A stretch of 64,000 nt of DNA from contig NZ_CP049143.1 in the NCBI RefSeq assembly GCF_011044495.1, positions 4,092,001 through 4,156,000 of the forward strand. The letters are read 5' to 3'. This DNA comes from Roseimicrobium sp. ORNL1. Lineage in GTDB: Bacteria > Verrucomicrobiota > Verrucomicrobiia > Verrucomicrobiales > Verrucomicrobiaceae. This document shows positions 44,577 through 53,587 of this stretch, one piece after another; position 1 is the stretch's first letter; each line of letters starts with the position of its first letter. Below the pieces are notes generated by a model. It saw only the letters and a list, made by a program, of their open reading frames with translations, did not search any database and was not told the origin of the DNA. Position numbers and translations under genes: made by a program.

Positions 44577-44675
44577 ATGAAAGCGCAAGACGCAAAGAAG
44601 GAGAAAAAGAAACTGCCGCAGAAGTCGCTGAAGGAAAAGCGCGCCGCCAAGGCCGAGAAAAAGAAGGGCAAGTAA
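44577..44675 (+). CDS. Small basic protein
   Basis: The product is 32 residues: MKAQDAKKEKKKLP, then KSLKEKRAAKAEKKKGK to the stop. Very Lys/Ala-rich, likely helical and nucleic-acid or ribosome binding. A strong terminator follows 28 bp after the stop, supporting a real transcript. AGGAG lies 23 bp before the ATG, too far to be a normal ribosome site. Confidence 0.5.
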   Translation: MKAQDAKKEKKKLPQKSLKEKRAAKAEKKKGK

Positions 44676-44703
44676 GCACGCGGCTGAGCCAAACGTGATT
44701 CCA

Positions 44704-44739
44704 GGGAGGTGCTGCGATGGCGGCACCTCCCTTCTTTTT
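44704..44739 (+). terminator. Intrinsic terminator
   Basis: GGGAGGTGC (44704-44712) pairs with GCACCTCCC (44723-44731), followed by TTCTTTTT. Confidence 0.85.
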
Positions 44740-44745
44740 GCTGCG

Positions 44746-45291
44746 CTACTTCTCCGGCTCTGCTGGTGCCTTGAGCCTGCCGGCCGCCTTCTTCTTCAGC
44801 ATGCCCGGTGAGTTCCACTTGATGACGTGATATGTTGCCGGGGTATCGCCTGCATTGCGGATGCTGTGCATCTGGTTGGAGGCCTGGAAGATGACCGAGC
44901 CCGGTCCGAGCTTCGTCCAGGTGCCATTCACCAGGGATTCCACGGTACCTTCCTTGATGATGAGAAGTTCTTCATCCGGGTGCTGGTGCGGCGCGTGCGC
45001 CTCCTGCCCAGGATTCAGCGTGGTGATGTGGCACTCCAGCTCATCCAGCGTTGCTGTGGGCGCCTTTACCACCTTGCGAACCTCCCCTTTCGCCGTCTGC
45101 TTCACCGGAAGCTTGGTCCAGTCAAAGACGGTAGAGCCCATGACTTGGGAAATCGCAGGCTCAGTCGTGGAGACAGGTGGCGCAGGTGCGGGGAGAACCG
45201 GTGCAGGAGAGTCCTGCGCCAGCGTGATAACGGCACCGAGTGCCATGCCCAACGTGGCCATGACGAGGAATCCATCGCGTCGCGTGGGCAT
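44746..45291 (-). CDS. Exported cupin protein
   Basis: The protein has 181 residues with a signal peptide (LVMATLGMALGAVITLAQ) followed by a Pro-rich linker. Cupin motif 1: HAPHQHPDEELLIIKEG; motif 2: GSVIFQASNQMHSIRN with the third metal His. Ends in a basic AGRLKAPAEPEK tail. Located 18 bp downstream of the DUF1080-like exported protein on the same strand, so probably co-transcribed. Confidence 0.75.
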   Translation of the reverse strand: MPTRRDGFLVMATLGMALGAVITLAQDSPAPVLPAPAPPVSTTEPAISQVMGSTVFDWTKLPVKQTAKGEVRKVVKAPTATLDELECHITTLNPGQEAHAPHQHPDEELLIIKEGTVESLVNGTWTKLGPGSVIFQASNQMHSIRNAGDTPATYHVIKWNSPGMLKKKAAGRLKAPAEPEK

Positions 45292-45309
45292 GGTAAAACG
45301 AGTATTGAA

Positions 45310-46092
45310 TTACTTCTTCTTCACCGGCTCCGCGTTGTACACCTTGATGTCGTCGAAACAGCCATCTTTTCCGGCCACACCGAGTTCAATCTTGGACTTG
45401 GTTTCGTGCGCGATGCCGGAGGACTTCAGGTAGGCCACGGGTTCGCCATCGATGGTGACACGCATCTCATCACCCACGGTTTCCACCACGAGATTGTACC
45501 ACTTGCCGGTTTCGTACTTCGCGGGGTACGTCACCTGGCGGCCTGCCAGTGCCTTGCCCAGCTCTTCCTTTTTGCTGGGATCATTGCGCATGGCGCGGAT
45601 CTCATTTTTCATGCCGCCATCACGCTCGTCGATGATGGTCACACCATTGAGACGCACCTGGGCGCGGCAGAGGTGGCCGTAGTGAGCGCCGGTGTATTTG
45701 CGGTCGTCGAATTCCACGTCGATCATCGTGGCGCCGTCGAAGCGAATCTTCGCCTCCACCACGCTGTCCTTCGTGGGAAGTTCGAGACCATGCACAGCGG
45801 CGTGTGCCGTCACCTCAGGCTTGCCATCCGCTGCGGGGATGGTCTTGTCGCGCGTCTGGGTGCCCTTCAGCACGCCATTCTCCACGGCGAAAGTGGGCAC
45901 CACCTTGTGCCACTTGCTGTCCGGAGTCGCGCCCTGGAAGTCATCGGAGAACAGGAGTTCCTTTTTCACCGCGATGGGTTTGGAGGGTACCTTCGGGAGC
46001 TTGGGAGCCTTGTCCGCGGGAGCGGCGAAGGAGGCGGTAGCGAACAGAACAGAGGCGAGGATGAAGTGGCCGGGGCGAATGAGGATATGCAT
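45310..46092 (-). CDS. Exported DUF1080-like/lectin-fold protein
   Basis: This is 260 residues from MHILIRPGHF; signal peptide ends near TASFAA. The mature part is beta-rich, LLFSDDFQG, WHKVVPTFAVENGVLKGTQ, VVEAKIRFDGATMIDVEF, and KWYNLVVETVGDEMRVTIDGEPVAYL, the pattern of the concanavalin-like 3-keto-disaccharide hydrolase/DUF1080 fold common in PVC bacteria. The strand pairs FDDIKVYNAE close the barrel. Carbohydrate-related by family; reaction unproven. Confidence 0.75.
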   Translation of the reverse strand: MHILIRPGHFILASVLFATASFAAPADKAPKLPKVPSKPIAVKKELLFSDDFQGATPDSKWHKVVPTFAVENGVLKGTQTRDKTIPAADGKPEVTAHAAVHGLELPTKDSVVEAKIRFDGATMIDVEFDDRKYTGAHYGHLCRAQVRLNGVTIIDERDGGMKNEIRAMRNDPSKKEELGKALAGRQVTYPAKYETGKWYNLVVETVGDEMRVTIDGEPVAYLKSSGIAHETKSKIELGVAGKDGCFDDIKVYNAEPVKKK

Positions 46093-46277
46093 GATGTGTA
46101 AGTCAGTCTGAATGGGAGGAACGACGATACGCCACGCTTCTAGCGCATTTCCTGCACCCGGCATCTCTTTCTTTTTTCCCCGGCCTGAGAACGGTGCCGC
46201 GCCGTATCCATTTTGCCCGGATGGCGCATCCCCCACCCAGCCATGCGGGTGACCCGCACCGCTGACCGTACGTACGC

Positions 46278-47711
46278 ATGCCCAAGGCCAAGGACCAAAC
46301 CCGCCAGAAGCTCTTCCTCGAAGGGCCCATTGGGAAGGCGCTCTTCACCCTCGCGGTGCCGGTGATTCTCGGGCAGATCCTCCAGACCGGCTACAACCTG
46401 ACAGACGCCTTCTGGGTGGGGCGGTTGGGTGCCTCCGCCGTGGCAGCGGTCTCGGTGAGCTTCCCGGTGACATTCCTGGTCATCGCGCTCGGCTCAGGCA
46501 TGGCCATGGCCGGCGCCACCCTCACGGCGCAGTACATGGGCGCAGGGCGGCAGGACATGGTGAACCATGTGGCCGCGCAGACCATGCTGCTCATGACGGG
46601 GATCTCCATGGTGCTGGGCATCACTGGCTACCTGCTCGCACCGCACCTGCTCACGCTGCTCGGAGTAGAGCCGGAGGTACACGCGGGCGCGCTGAGCTTC
46701 ATGCGGGTGTCGTTCATCGGCATCATCTTCGTGGTGATCTACGCCATGTTCCAGGCTCTCATGCGCGGTGTGGGGCAGGTGCGTGTACCGCTCTTCATTG
46801 TTGCTGGCACCGTGTTGCTGAACTTCCTGCTGGACCCGCTCTTCATATTCGGCTGGGGACCGATTCCCGCCCAAGGCGTGCGCGGCGCAGCCATCGCCAC
46901 GATGGTGACGCAGATGCTCGCGGCAGCGATTGGCATCACCATCTTCCTGCGTGGACGGCATGGCATCCAGCTTTCCTGGCGTGGGTTCCGCCCCGACTTT
47001 CCGTACGTCAAGCGGGCCTTCATGCTGGGCTTTCCTGGTTCTGTGGAACTCTCCACGCGAGGCTTGGGACTCATGATCATGTCCTTCCTCGTGGCCAGCT
47101 TCGGCACCCACACGATTGCGGCCTATGGAGTAGGCGCGAATATCCTGCAGTTCATCACCATTCCCGCGATGGGCATGTCCATGGCGGTGTCCACATTGGT
47201 GGGGCAGAACATCGGCGCGGGAAATATGCATCGCGCAGAGCGGGTGGCCATCCTAGGCGCCACGGCGGGGTTTCTCATTCTCTCCCTTGTGGGTGTCGTG
47301 GCCTACTTCTCCGCGGAGCACATCGTAGCCTTCTTTGTGCCCACGGATCCGTATGTGATTTCCCATGGCGCGGAATTCATCCGCACCATGTGCCTCGCGT
47401 GGGGCTGCATCGGGGTGCAGTTGTGCATCGTAGCGGCATTCCGGGCTTCGGGAAATATGCTCACCGCCATGGTGCTTGCGCTGGTGGCGCAGTGGATGAT
47501 TCAGTTCCCCCTCGCCTATGTGCTCTCCAAGCACACCACGCTGCAGGCGAATGGCCTGTGGTGGGCCTTCCCCGTGACCAATGTGCTGATTGCCATCGTC
47601 TCCGTCTGCTGGTTCGCCCAAGGCGGCTGGAAGAAGACCCGCCTCACGGAGGAGGACAAGGAGATGGTGAAGGTGACGGATGAGACGATGGCGGAGGAAG
47701 GGCTGCGCTAA
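46278..47711 (+). CDS. MATE-family efflux transporter
   Basis: The protein has 477 residues. Twelve hydrophobic segments in two repeated bundles; N-terminal MPKAKDQTRQKLFLEGPIGKALFTLAVP precedes the first helix. Characteristic AMQALMRGVGQVRVPL and VGQNIGAGNMHRAERVA segments with FGTHTIAAYG at the start of the second bundle. MATE proteins extrude cationic drugs or metabolites in exchange for Na+ or H+. The frame overlaps the following CNBD gene's longer reading frame, but not its chosen start. Confidence 0.9.
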   Translation: MPKAKDQTRQKLFLEGPIGKALFTLAVPVILGQILQTGYNLTDAFWVGRLGASAVAAVSVSFPVTFLVIALGSGMAMAGATLTAQYMGAGRQDMVNHVAAQTMLLMTGISMVLGITGYLLAPHLLTLLGVEPEVHAGALSFMRVSFIGIIFVVIYAMFQALMRGVGQVRVPLFIVAGTVLLNFLLDPLFIFGWGPIPAQGVRGAAIATMVTQMLAAAIGITIFLRGRHGIQLSWRGFRPDFPYVKRAFMLGFPGSVELSTRGLGLMIMSFLVASFGTHTIAAYGVGANILQFITIPAMGMSMAVSTLVGQNIGAGNMHRAERVAILGATAGFLILSLVGVVAYFSAEHIVAFFVPTDPYVISHGAEFIRTMCLAWGCIGVQLCIVAAFRASGNMLTAMVLALVAQWMIQFPLAYVLSKHTTLQANGLWWAFPVTNVLIAIVSVCWFAQGGWKKTRLTEEDKEMVKVTDETMAEEGLR

Positions 47712-47799
47712 CGCTAAATGCTGCACCTCACCACTGAACTGGAACCCGGAGGAAAAAAGCACTTTTCCTCCCGCGCCATTGCGACTACACACTGCGCCT

Positions 47800-48291
47800 A
47801 TGTCGGCTCTCCTCGACGTCCTGAAAGATCATCCGGTGCACGACTACGCCGCAGGTCAGACCGTCATTGAGCAGAACGACGCCACCGGAGCCCTCTACAT
47901 CCTCATCACGGGATCGGTGGAAATCGTCAAGGACGACATCCTCGTTGCCAAGTCTGCCGAACCGGGAGCCATCTTTGGTGACCTCGCCGCGCTGCTGGGC
48001 GTGCCCCATACGGCGAGCGTCCGTACTCTGGTCCCCTCAACCTTCCACATTCTGCCGGATGCTCGCACCATCCTGAGAGATCATCCCCGTCTGTGCCTCC
48101 ACCTGTGTGAGGTCCTCGCCACGCGTCTCGACTCGGTGAACAAATACCTGGTGGACGTGAAGAAGCAGTTCGTCGGGCATGACCACCTCAGCATGGTGGA
48201 CCAGGTGCTGGATACCCTCATGCACCGGCATCCCCGTCCGCGCATCACACCGCGAGCCTCAACGCTTCAAGACCCCGAGGTCCTGGACTGA
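47800..48291 (+). CDS. Cyclic-nucleotide-binding-domain protein
   Basis: This is 163 residues from MSALLDVLKD. The CNBD/Crp beta-roll covers most of it: AGQTVIEQNDATGALYILITGSVEIVKDD, then GAIFGDLAALLGVPHTASVRT in place of the phosphate-binding cassette, and a C-terminal helix. No DNA-binding domain is visible. The canonical FGE..L...R cassette is altered to FGDLAALLGVPHTASV, so nucleotide binding is uncertain. It converges with the phosphoesterase gene, overlapping 33 bp tail-to-tail. Confidence 0.8.
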   Translation: MSALLDVLKDHPVHDYAAGQTVIEQNDATGALYILITGSVEIVKDDILVAKSAEPGAIFGDLAALLGVPHTASVRTLVPSTFHILPDARTILRDHPRLCLHLCEVLATRLDSVNKYLVDVKKQFVGHDHLSMVDQVLDTLMHRHPRPRITPRASTLQDPEVLD

Positions 48292-49002
48292 GCGCTCCTC
48301 GATGGAATCCCACTCCGCCGTCCAGGTGGTGAGATCCAGCTTGATGGTGGTGGGCTGTGGCCCCAACTGCCGTCCGGGATTGAGGACCCATGTGGTGCCC
48401 ACCTGATCAATCCACGACCCCTGTTCGTAAAAGGGTGAGTTGTGGATGTGTCCGCTCAGCACCATCGCAGGCTGGTACCGCTCAATCCATCCGCGAAGAA
48501 ATTCATCGCCGATGAACTTGCGTCCCGTCCAGCTTGTCTTCGCGCCCTTGGGCGGCGCGTGGTGAATCCAAATCCAGCGTCGAGGAGCCATCTCCCGCAC
48601 ACGGGCAGCCTCGGTTTCCAACTGGGTCTCCAGTTCCTGGCGAGAGAGCTGGCCATCCCACCAGGGACAGACGGTGAAATGCGTATCTCCCAGGTCGAAG
48701 CTGTCGCCATCCACGTGAATGCCCTCACTGCGCAGGCTCTGAATCCACGCAGAGGTTGATTCGTCCGCGGCATTGCGGCTGTCCCCATCATGATTTCCTG
48801 AGCTCACCACCACCGGCACGCCAGCCCGCATCACGCGCAGGTATTTCTCCACAATGGTGATCTGCACATCTGCATCCAATGCGGAACTCAGGTCCAGCAG
48901 GTCACCACCAATCACCACGGCATCGTAGTCACGTGCGTTCGCCTTCACCCAATCGAACTGCTTGAGGGTGTAGTGCAGATCGGCTACGTACAACAGGCGC
49001 AT
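48259..49002 (-). CDS. Metallophosphoesterase
   Basis: The protein has 247 residues with the calcineurin-like motifs: YVADLH (Asp8, His10), GGDLLDL, SGNHDGD, HHAPPKG and GHIHNS. Two-metal phosphoesterase fold; no signal peptide, so cytosolic. Substrates vary across the family (nucleotides, phosphoproteins, phospholipids), so none is assigned. Its C-terminus overlaps the CNBD gene by 33 bp on the opposite strand. Confidence 0.88.
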   Translation of the reverse strand: MRLLYVADLHYTLKQFDWVKANARDYDAVVIGGDLLDLSSALDADVQITIVEKYLRVMRAGVPVVVSSGNHDGDSRNAADESTSAWIQSLRSEGIHVDGDSFDLGDTHFTVCPWWDGQLSRQELETQLETEAARVREMAPRRWIWIHHAPPKGAKTSWTGRKFIGDEFLRGWIERYQPAMVLSGHIHNSPFYEQGSWIDQVGTTWVLNPGRQLGPQPTTIKLDLTTWTAEWDSIEERSVQDLGVLKR

Positions 49003-49096
49003 GCAAACAAGGGGGAAGGCGGTCTGTATTCTGTGTCCTCCATCGCAAAACCGCCAGACAAATAAATCGTGAGGAGCTCTCCTCTCTGGCCGCCTC

Positions 49097-49807
49097 CTAC
49101 TCCCCCATCGCCTTCAACATGGCCTGCGCGAATCCAGGGCCCACGCAGGTCTCTTCGTGCTTGAAGTACACAAACACTTCTGACCACGTCTTGCCCTGCT
49201 CCTGCACAAACTTCGCCCACTTCTTGATTTGCGGTGCGGTGTAGTCTTCACGACGCAGGCGCAAGTAGCCGAATTTCGCCGTCACCTCGGCGGGTGTCTC
49301 GAAGTCCTCCGACTCCGCGATGCACAACGCTGCCTTCCCTTTCGCGAGGACACCAAAGACTTCATCCGTGAGCCATGACTCATGCCTGAACTCGAAGGCG
49401 GCACACAGTCCCTTGGGCAAGGCACTCAAGAAATCTCGCAACAGCACGGCATCCGCCTTGAATGTGGGTGGCAACTGAAAGAGCACCGGCCCCATCTTTT
49501 CTCCGAGTCCGACCACCGCGCTGTGAAAGTCCTCCATGACCTCACTGCAATCGTTGAGCTTCGCGAAGTGGGTCACGCGCTGGGGCGCCTTCAGGCTGAA
49601 GCGGAAGTTCGTTGGGGTTTCATCGCACCAGCGCTGCACCGTCTTTTCACTCGGCATACTGCGGAAGGTGTAGTTCACCTCCGTGGTGCCGAAGACGCTG
49701 GCGTAGTAGGTCAGCATCTTCGCCGTGGACAGCTTCTCCGGATAAAACTTGCCCTTCCACTCGGGGTACTGAAATCCAGAAGTGCCAATCCAGGTGTCCA
49801 TGCTCAT
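49097..49807 (-). CDS. DUF72 family protein
   Basis: The protein has 236 residues; start at 49807 or the second Met at 49801. Typical DUF72 opening WIGTSGFQYPEWKGKFYPEKL, and then EVNYTFRSMPS, FRFSLKAPQRVTH, GPVLFQLPP, AFEFRHESW, YLRLRRED and the FVYFKHE end. TIM-barrel family of unknown activity found in most bacteria. Stands 94 bp from the phosphoesterase gene in the same direction. Confidence 0.9.
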   Translation of the reverse strand: MSMDTWIGTSGFQYPEWKGKFYPEKLSTAKMLTYYASVFGTTEVNYTFRSMPSEKTVQRWCDETPTNFRFSLKAPQRVTHFAKLNDCSEVMEDFHSAVVGLGEKMGPVLFQLPPTFKADAVLLRDFLSALPKGLCAAFEFRHESWLTDEVFGVLAKGKAALCIAESEDFETPAEVTAKFGYLRLRREDYTAPQIKKWAKFVQEQGKTWSEVFVYFKHEETCVGPGFAQAMLKAMGE

Positions 49808-49955
49808 CCATCGCCACGGAATGACGTTTACACAACTGAAAGGAAGTCACCGATACATCAGAAGCCGTCACTCCCCGCGCATGCAATACGGTGGACATCC
49901 GTGGCGTTGGTGGTGAAAGCCACCGTGTAGCTCGTCTCACCCCATTTCCCTCCGC

Positions 49956-51233
49956 ATGCCACTCCAGCCCGCCTGCTCCCGCCGCTCACTTCTGAAGCTC
50001 TCCACCACCCTCGCCGCAGGTCTGGCACTGCCGGGTTCATTCCAAGCAGCGCCAGCAGACAAGGACAAGAGTGGCAAGCTGATGGCCTATGTAGGCACCT
50101 ACACCTCGCCGCTACAGAACATGAAAGCCACGCAGGTGGATCTGCCCCCGGGGAATGGCCGGGGCATTCACCTCTTTGAAGTCAATCGCGCGAGCGGTGA
50201 GATGACGCCCGCTGGTGTGGTGGAGATGGGCAACAGCCCCTCCTGCCTCGTCTTCAATGCGGCCAGGACTCATGTGTACTCTGCAAACGAAACCGAGCGA
50301 ATCGGAGACAACGAGGCCGGTTCCGTCAGTTCCTTCAAGGTGGATCCCGTCGATGGCCAGTTGAAGCTGCTGAACACCGTCAGTTCCGAAGGCAAAGGCC
50401 CGACGCATGTGCACATCCACCCCTCCGGAAAGCATCTGCTGGTGGCGAACTATTTCGGTGGTTCCGTGACCGTCCTGCCCATCCTGCCCGATGGCAGCCT
50501 GGGAAAAGCAACGGATGTGAAAGCGGACGCGGGAACGGTGGGCCCGCGCAAGGCCACGAACGCGCCTCCCGGAAGCTTCGCCTTCAGCGGGCACGATCAA
50601 ACCCATGCCCACATGATCGAATCCGATCCCTCAGGCCGCTTTGTCCTGCATGTGGACCTGGGATTAGACCAGATACTCATCTGGAAATTTGATGCGGAGA
50701 AAGGGCTCCTCACTGCCAATGACCCTCCCTTCATCTCTCTGCCTCCCGGTGATGGCCCGAGGCACTTCGCCTTTCATCCCAATGGACGCTGGCTGTATTC
50801 CATCCAGGAAGAAGGATCGACAATCGTGCTCTTCGACTACGATGGAGACAAGGGCCGACTCACCGCGCGCCAGACCATCTCCAGCCTGCCTCCAGGTTTC
50901 GCGGGCAGCAACTTCTGCTCGGAGATCCTCGTCTCCAAAGACGGTCGCTTCGTCTATGGCGGCAATCGCCTGCACGACAGCATCGCCATCTTCGCCATTG
51001 GCAAGGACGGCACGCTCACGTTCGTCACCGAAGAGTGGAGCCATGGAGACTACCCACGCAGCTTCAGTTTGAATCCCTCGGGCGAGTTCCTCTATTCCTG
51101 CAATCAGCGCGGCGACAACATTGCGGCCTTCCGGGTAGATCGGGAAACAGGAAAGCTCAGCTTCACCGGCCACTACACTCCGGTGGGCAATCCTTCGATC
51201 ATCGTCTTCAACGATCTGGCGAAGGGAAAATAG
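49956..51233 (+). CDS. Tat-exported lactonase (6-phosphogluconolactonase-like beta-propeller)
   Basis: The protein has 425 residues with a twin-arginine signal (CSRRSLLKLSTTLAAGLALPG). Seven-bladed propeller of the YbhE/lactonase family: GTYTS, VNRASGEMTPAG, HVHIHPSGKHLLVANYFGGSV, SGHDQTHAHMIESDPSGRFVL, HFAFHPNGRWLYSIQEEGST, and SRDGRF-type YGGNRLHDSI. Export makes an intracellular pentose-phosphate role unlikely; it probably hydrolyses sugar lactones outside the cytoplasm. Confidence 0.88.
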   Translation: MPLQPACSRRSLLKLSTTLAAGLALPGSFQAAPADKDKSGKLMAYVGTYTSPLQNMKATQVDLPPGNGRGIHLFEVNRASGEMTPAGVVEMGNSPSCLVFNAARTHVYSANETERIGDNEAGSVSSFKVDPVDGQLKLLNTVSSEGKGPTHVHIHPSGKHLLVANYFGGSVTVLPILPDGSLGKATDVKADAGTVGPRKATNAPPGSFAFSGHDQTHAHMIESDPSGRFVLHVDLGLDQILIWKFDAEKGLLTANDPPFISLPPGDGPRHFAFHPNGRWLYSIQEEGSTIVLFDYDGDKGRLTARQTISSLPPGFAGSNFCSEILVSKDGRFVYGGNRLHDSIAIFAIGKDGTLTFVTEEWSHGDYPRSFSLNPSGEFLYSCNQRGDNIAAFRVDRETGKLSFTGHYTPVGNPSIIVFNDLAKGK

Positions 51234-51347
51234 GCGGTAGCTGTCGGCGCGCGAGGGCAAACCGGCGGCCATCGTCCACCGGTCTTCGCCCGATACGTTC
51301 CCAAGTTTTCTCGCCAGCTTGCGAATCCTGAGTACTCTCGTCCCACC

Positions 51348-52364
51348 ATGTCCGCCCCTTCCTCTCCTCCGAACCCCACGCTGTTTTTCGAAACCATCAA
51401 TGCGTACCAGAGGACGGCCGCGCTGAAGGCGGCGGTGGACCTGGGTCTTTTCAGCGCGTTCAGCGGCGCTCCTGCTTCTGCTGATGAACTGGCTGCTCGG
51501 TGCCAGTGCCCCGTGCGCGGCATCCGCATCCTCTGCGATTCGCTGACCTTGTTTGGTTTCCTTACCAAGGAGGACTCGAAGTACACGCCCACGTCAGACA
51601 CTGCGTTCTTCCTCGACAAGAACTCCCCTGCCTATCTGGGGAATGCGGTCAAGTTCCTCACGGCGCCCGGCATCAAGGACGTTTTTGAAGGCCTCACCTC
51701 CACCATCAAAAATGGCAAGGTGCATGACTCCGAGAAAGGCACCACGGCTCCCGACCACCCCGTCTGGATGGACTTCGCCCGCACCATGGGGCCGATGATG
51801 TTCGGCCCGGCGCAAGGTGCCGCCGCGCTGGTAGAACTCGATACAACCCGCGACACGAAGGTGCTCGACATCTCCGCGAGTCACGGAACCTTCGGCATCA
51901 CCCTGGCGCAGAAGAGCCCACGCGCGCATCTGGTGGCGCTGGACTGGGAGGCCGTGCTCACGGTGACGGAAGAGAATGCGAAAGCCGCAGGCCTCGGCGA
52001 CCGCTTCAGCAAGATCATTGGTGATGCGTTCACGGTGGATCTCGGGAGTGACTACGATGTGGTCCTGGTGCCGAACTTCCTGCACCACTTCAACATCGCC
52101 GACTGCACCCGCTTCCTGAAGAAAGTGAAAGCTGCGCTCCGTCCCGGAGGAAAGGTTGTGATTGTGGAATTCGTGCCGAACGACGACCGCATTTCTCCAC
52201 CGTCCTCCGCGACCTTCAGCCTCGTGATGCTGGGCACCACGCCCGAAGGCGATGCCTACACGTTTGCCGAGTACCAGAAGATGCTTGGCGATGCAGGGTT
52301 CAAGGATGCCGCGCTGCACCCGCTGGCGCCCACGGCACAGAGCGCCGTGATTGGAGTGGCATGA
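51348..52364 (+). CDS. O-methyltransferase-like SAM-dependent methyltransferase
   Basis: The protein has 338 residues. An N-terminal winged-helix dimerisation domain (FFETINAYQRTAALKAAVDLGLF, ELAARCQCPVRGIRILCDSL) precedes the methyltransferase domain: VLDISASHGTFGITLAQ, LVALDWEAVLTVTEENAK, DYDVVLVPNFLHHF, LRPGGKVVIVEFVPND. This is the plant/bacterial O-methyltransferase (family 2) or acetylserotonin-type layout. Motif I reads ISASHG rather than VGGGxG. Substrate unknown. Confidence 0.85.
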   Translation: MSAPSSPPNPTLFFETINAYQRTAALKAAVDLGLFSAFSGAPASADELAARCQCPVRGIRILCDSLTLFGFLTKEDSKYTPTSDTAFFLDKNSPAYLGNAVKFLTAPGIKDVFEGLTSTIKNGKVHDSEKGTTAPDHPVWMDFARTMGPMMFGPAQGAAALVELDTTRDTKVLDISASHGTFGITLAQKSPRAHLVALDWEAVLTVTEENAKAAGLGDRFSKIIGDAFTVDLGSDYDVVLVPNFLHHFNIADCTRFLKKVKAALRPGGKVVIVEFVPNDDRISPPSSATFSLVMLGTTPEGDAYTFAEYQKMLGDAGFKDAALHPLAPTAQSAVIGVA

Positions 52365-52393
52365 TTCGGCAAAAGTGAAATATTGTCCGGACC

Positions 52394-52609
52394 ATGCGAA
52401 GCCAGAAGCAAAACAACCGCTCGCCACGCCCCTTCAAGTTCAAAGGTTCGGAGCGTGGATGGTCCGGCGGACGAAAGAAGGACAATGCATTGCCCTTCCA
52501 GAAGTCTGCTCCAAAAGCCAATCAATCGGGTGGAGCCAGCACGGAGGCTCCACCAACGCCTCCGGAGAACGCTTCGTCAGGAGGCGGTGCCGATGGGAAG
52601 GCGGATTGA
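52394..52609 (+). CDS. Small basic Gly/Pro-rich hypothetical protein
   Basis: The product is 71 residues: a basic stretch (SPRPFKFKGSERGWSGGRKK) then a Pro/Ala/Gly-rich end. No recognised family, signal peptide or membrane segment. It fits neatly between the methyltransferase stop and the convergent esterase gene, but no ribosome site is clear. Confidence 0.4.
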   Translation: MRSQKQNNRSPRPFKFKGSERGWSGGRKKDNALPFQKSAPKANQSGGASTEAPPTPPENASSGGGADGKAD

Positions 52610-52651
52610 TTGATTTCAGGCGGCAATGGATGCAGGCACTTCGGGCCTGCT

Positions 52652-53401
52652 TTACCGAAGCAACGCTCCGGCCTCAGGCGAGACCTTCTTCAATTCCTCC
52701 GCAATGACACCGGCGAAGACCTCGGCGCCTTTTGCATTCAGGTGCGTGCGGTCGGTTGCGCCAGGTTTGGGATGTGGCGGATTGAATTCATCCGCCTTAT
52801 CCGGGCCCATCTCTTGTAGAACAGTCATGCTGCGGGAGAAGAGATCCACGAGGGGGACCTTTTCATCCGCAGCGGCCTGCTTCATCGCATCGGCATAGGG
52901 TTTCAGCTCACCCCGGAGCTTTCCATTGTCGAAGACACGCCGCGCCACGGAGGTGACGAAAATGGGCTGCGCACCAGTCTCACGTGCTTCCTTCACACAT
53001 GCGATGAGGTTTGTCCGATAGGTGGTGGTGGGATCCGTCTCGCGATTCGGCCCCTTGCCGGGCATGTCATTGTGGCCAAACTGAATCAGCACGATTGCAG
53101 GCTTAGCGTCGAGAACCTTCTTCCAACGGCCGCCATCACGGAAACTCTTGGAACTCTGCCCTGACGAAGCAAGGTTCACACACTCCACCTCCGGTTTCAG
53201 CAATTTCGCAAAGGCTGCGCCCCACCCTGCGGCATCTGTGACAGTCGAGTCACCGGCGAGGACGATGCGGATCTTTGCATGCGTCTGTGCCTCTTGCTGC
53301 GAAGCCACCGGATTGGGTTCGGCTGCTGCCACCGTGTGCGCAGTGATGGCCAAGGCATAGAGGGACAGGCTGAGAAGAGATCTGCGAAACATGGAGGTCA
53401 T
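52652..53401 (-). CDS. Exported SGNH/GDSL esterase (rhamnogalacturonan-acetylesterase-like)
   Basis: This is 249 residues from MTSMFRRSLL (or the inner Met at 53392); signal peptide ends near TVAAAE. SGNH blocks: LAGDSTVTD (catalytic Ser), NLASSGQSSKSF, IQFGHNDMPG, and the Asp-x-x-His end TDRTHLNAKGAEVFA. Closest in pattern to rhamnogalacturonan acetylesterases, which deacetylate pectin or other plant polysaccharides. A periplasmic role alongside the sulfatases and other polysaccharide enzymes is plausible. Confidence 0.85.
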   Translation of the reverse strand: MTSMFRRSLLSLSLYALAITAHTVAAAEPNPVASQQEAQTHAKIRIVLAGDSTVTDAAGWGAAFAKLLKPEVECVNLASSGQSSKSFRDGGRWKKVLDAKPAIVLIQFGHNDMPGKGPNRETDPTTTYRTNLIACVKEARETGAQPIFVTSVARRVFDNGKLRGELKPYADAMKQAAADEKVPLVDLFSRSMTVLQEMGPDKADEFNPPHPKPGATDRTHLNAKGAEVFAGVIAEELKKVSPEAGALLR

Positions 53402-53587
53402 AAGAGTCCGTAGGCGAAAGCGGCAACCCGGTAACGACTTCGTCACAGCGAATCTTCCGCTCGAATTTCCACCCACAGCATGCCGTTTCTGCAGCTAGCA
53501 GCAATTTTCTCACGATTCATGTCCTGAAGCGTTTCGGTCGTTCGTCACGAGTATGAATCCCGAAACCAAACCCAAGTCCATACCACC

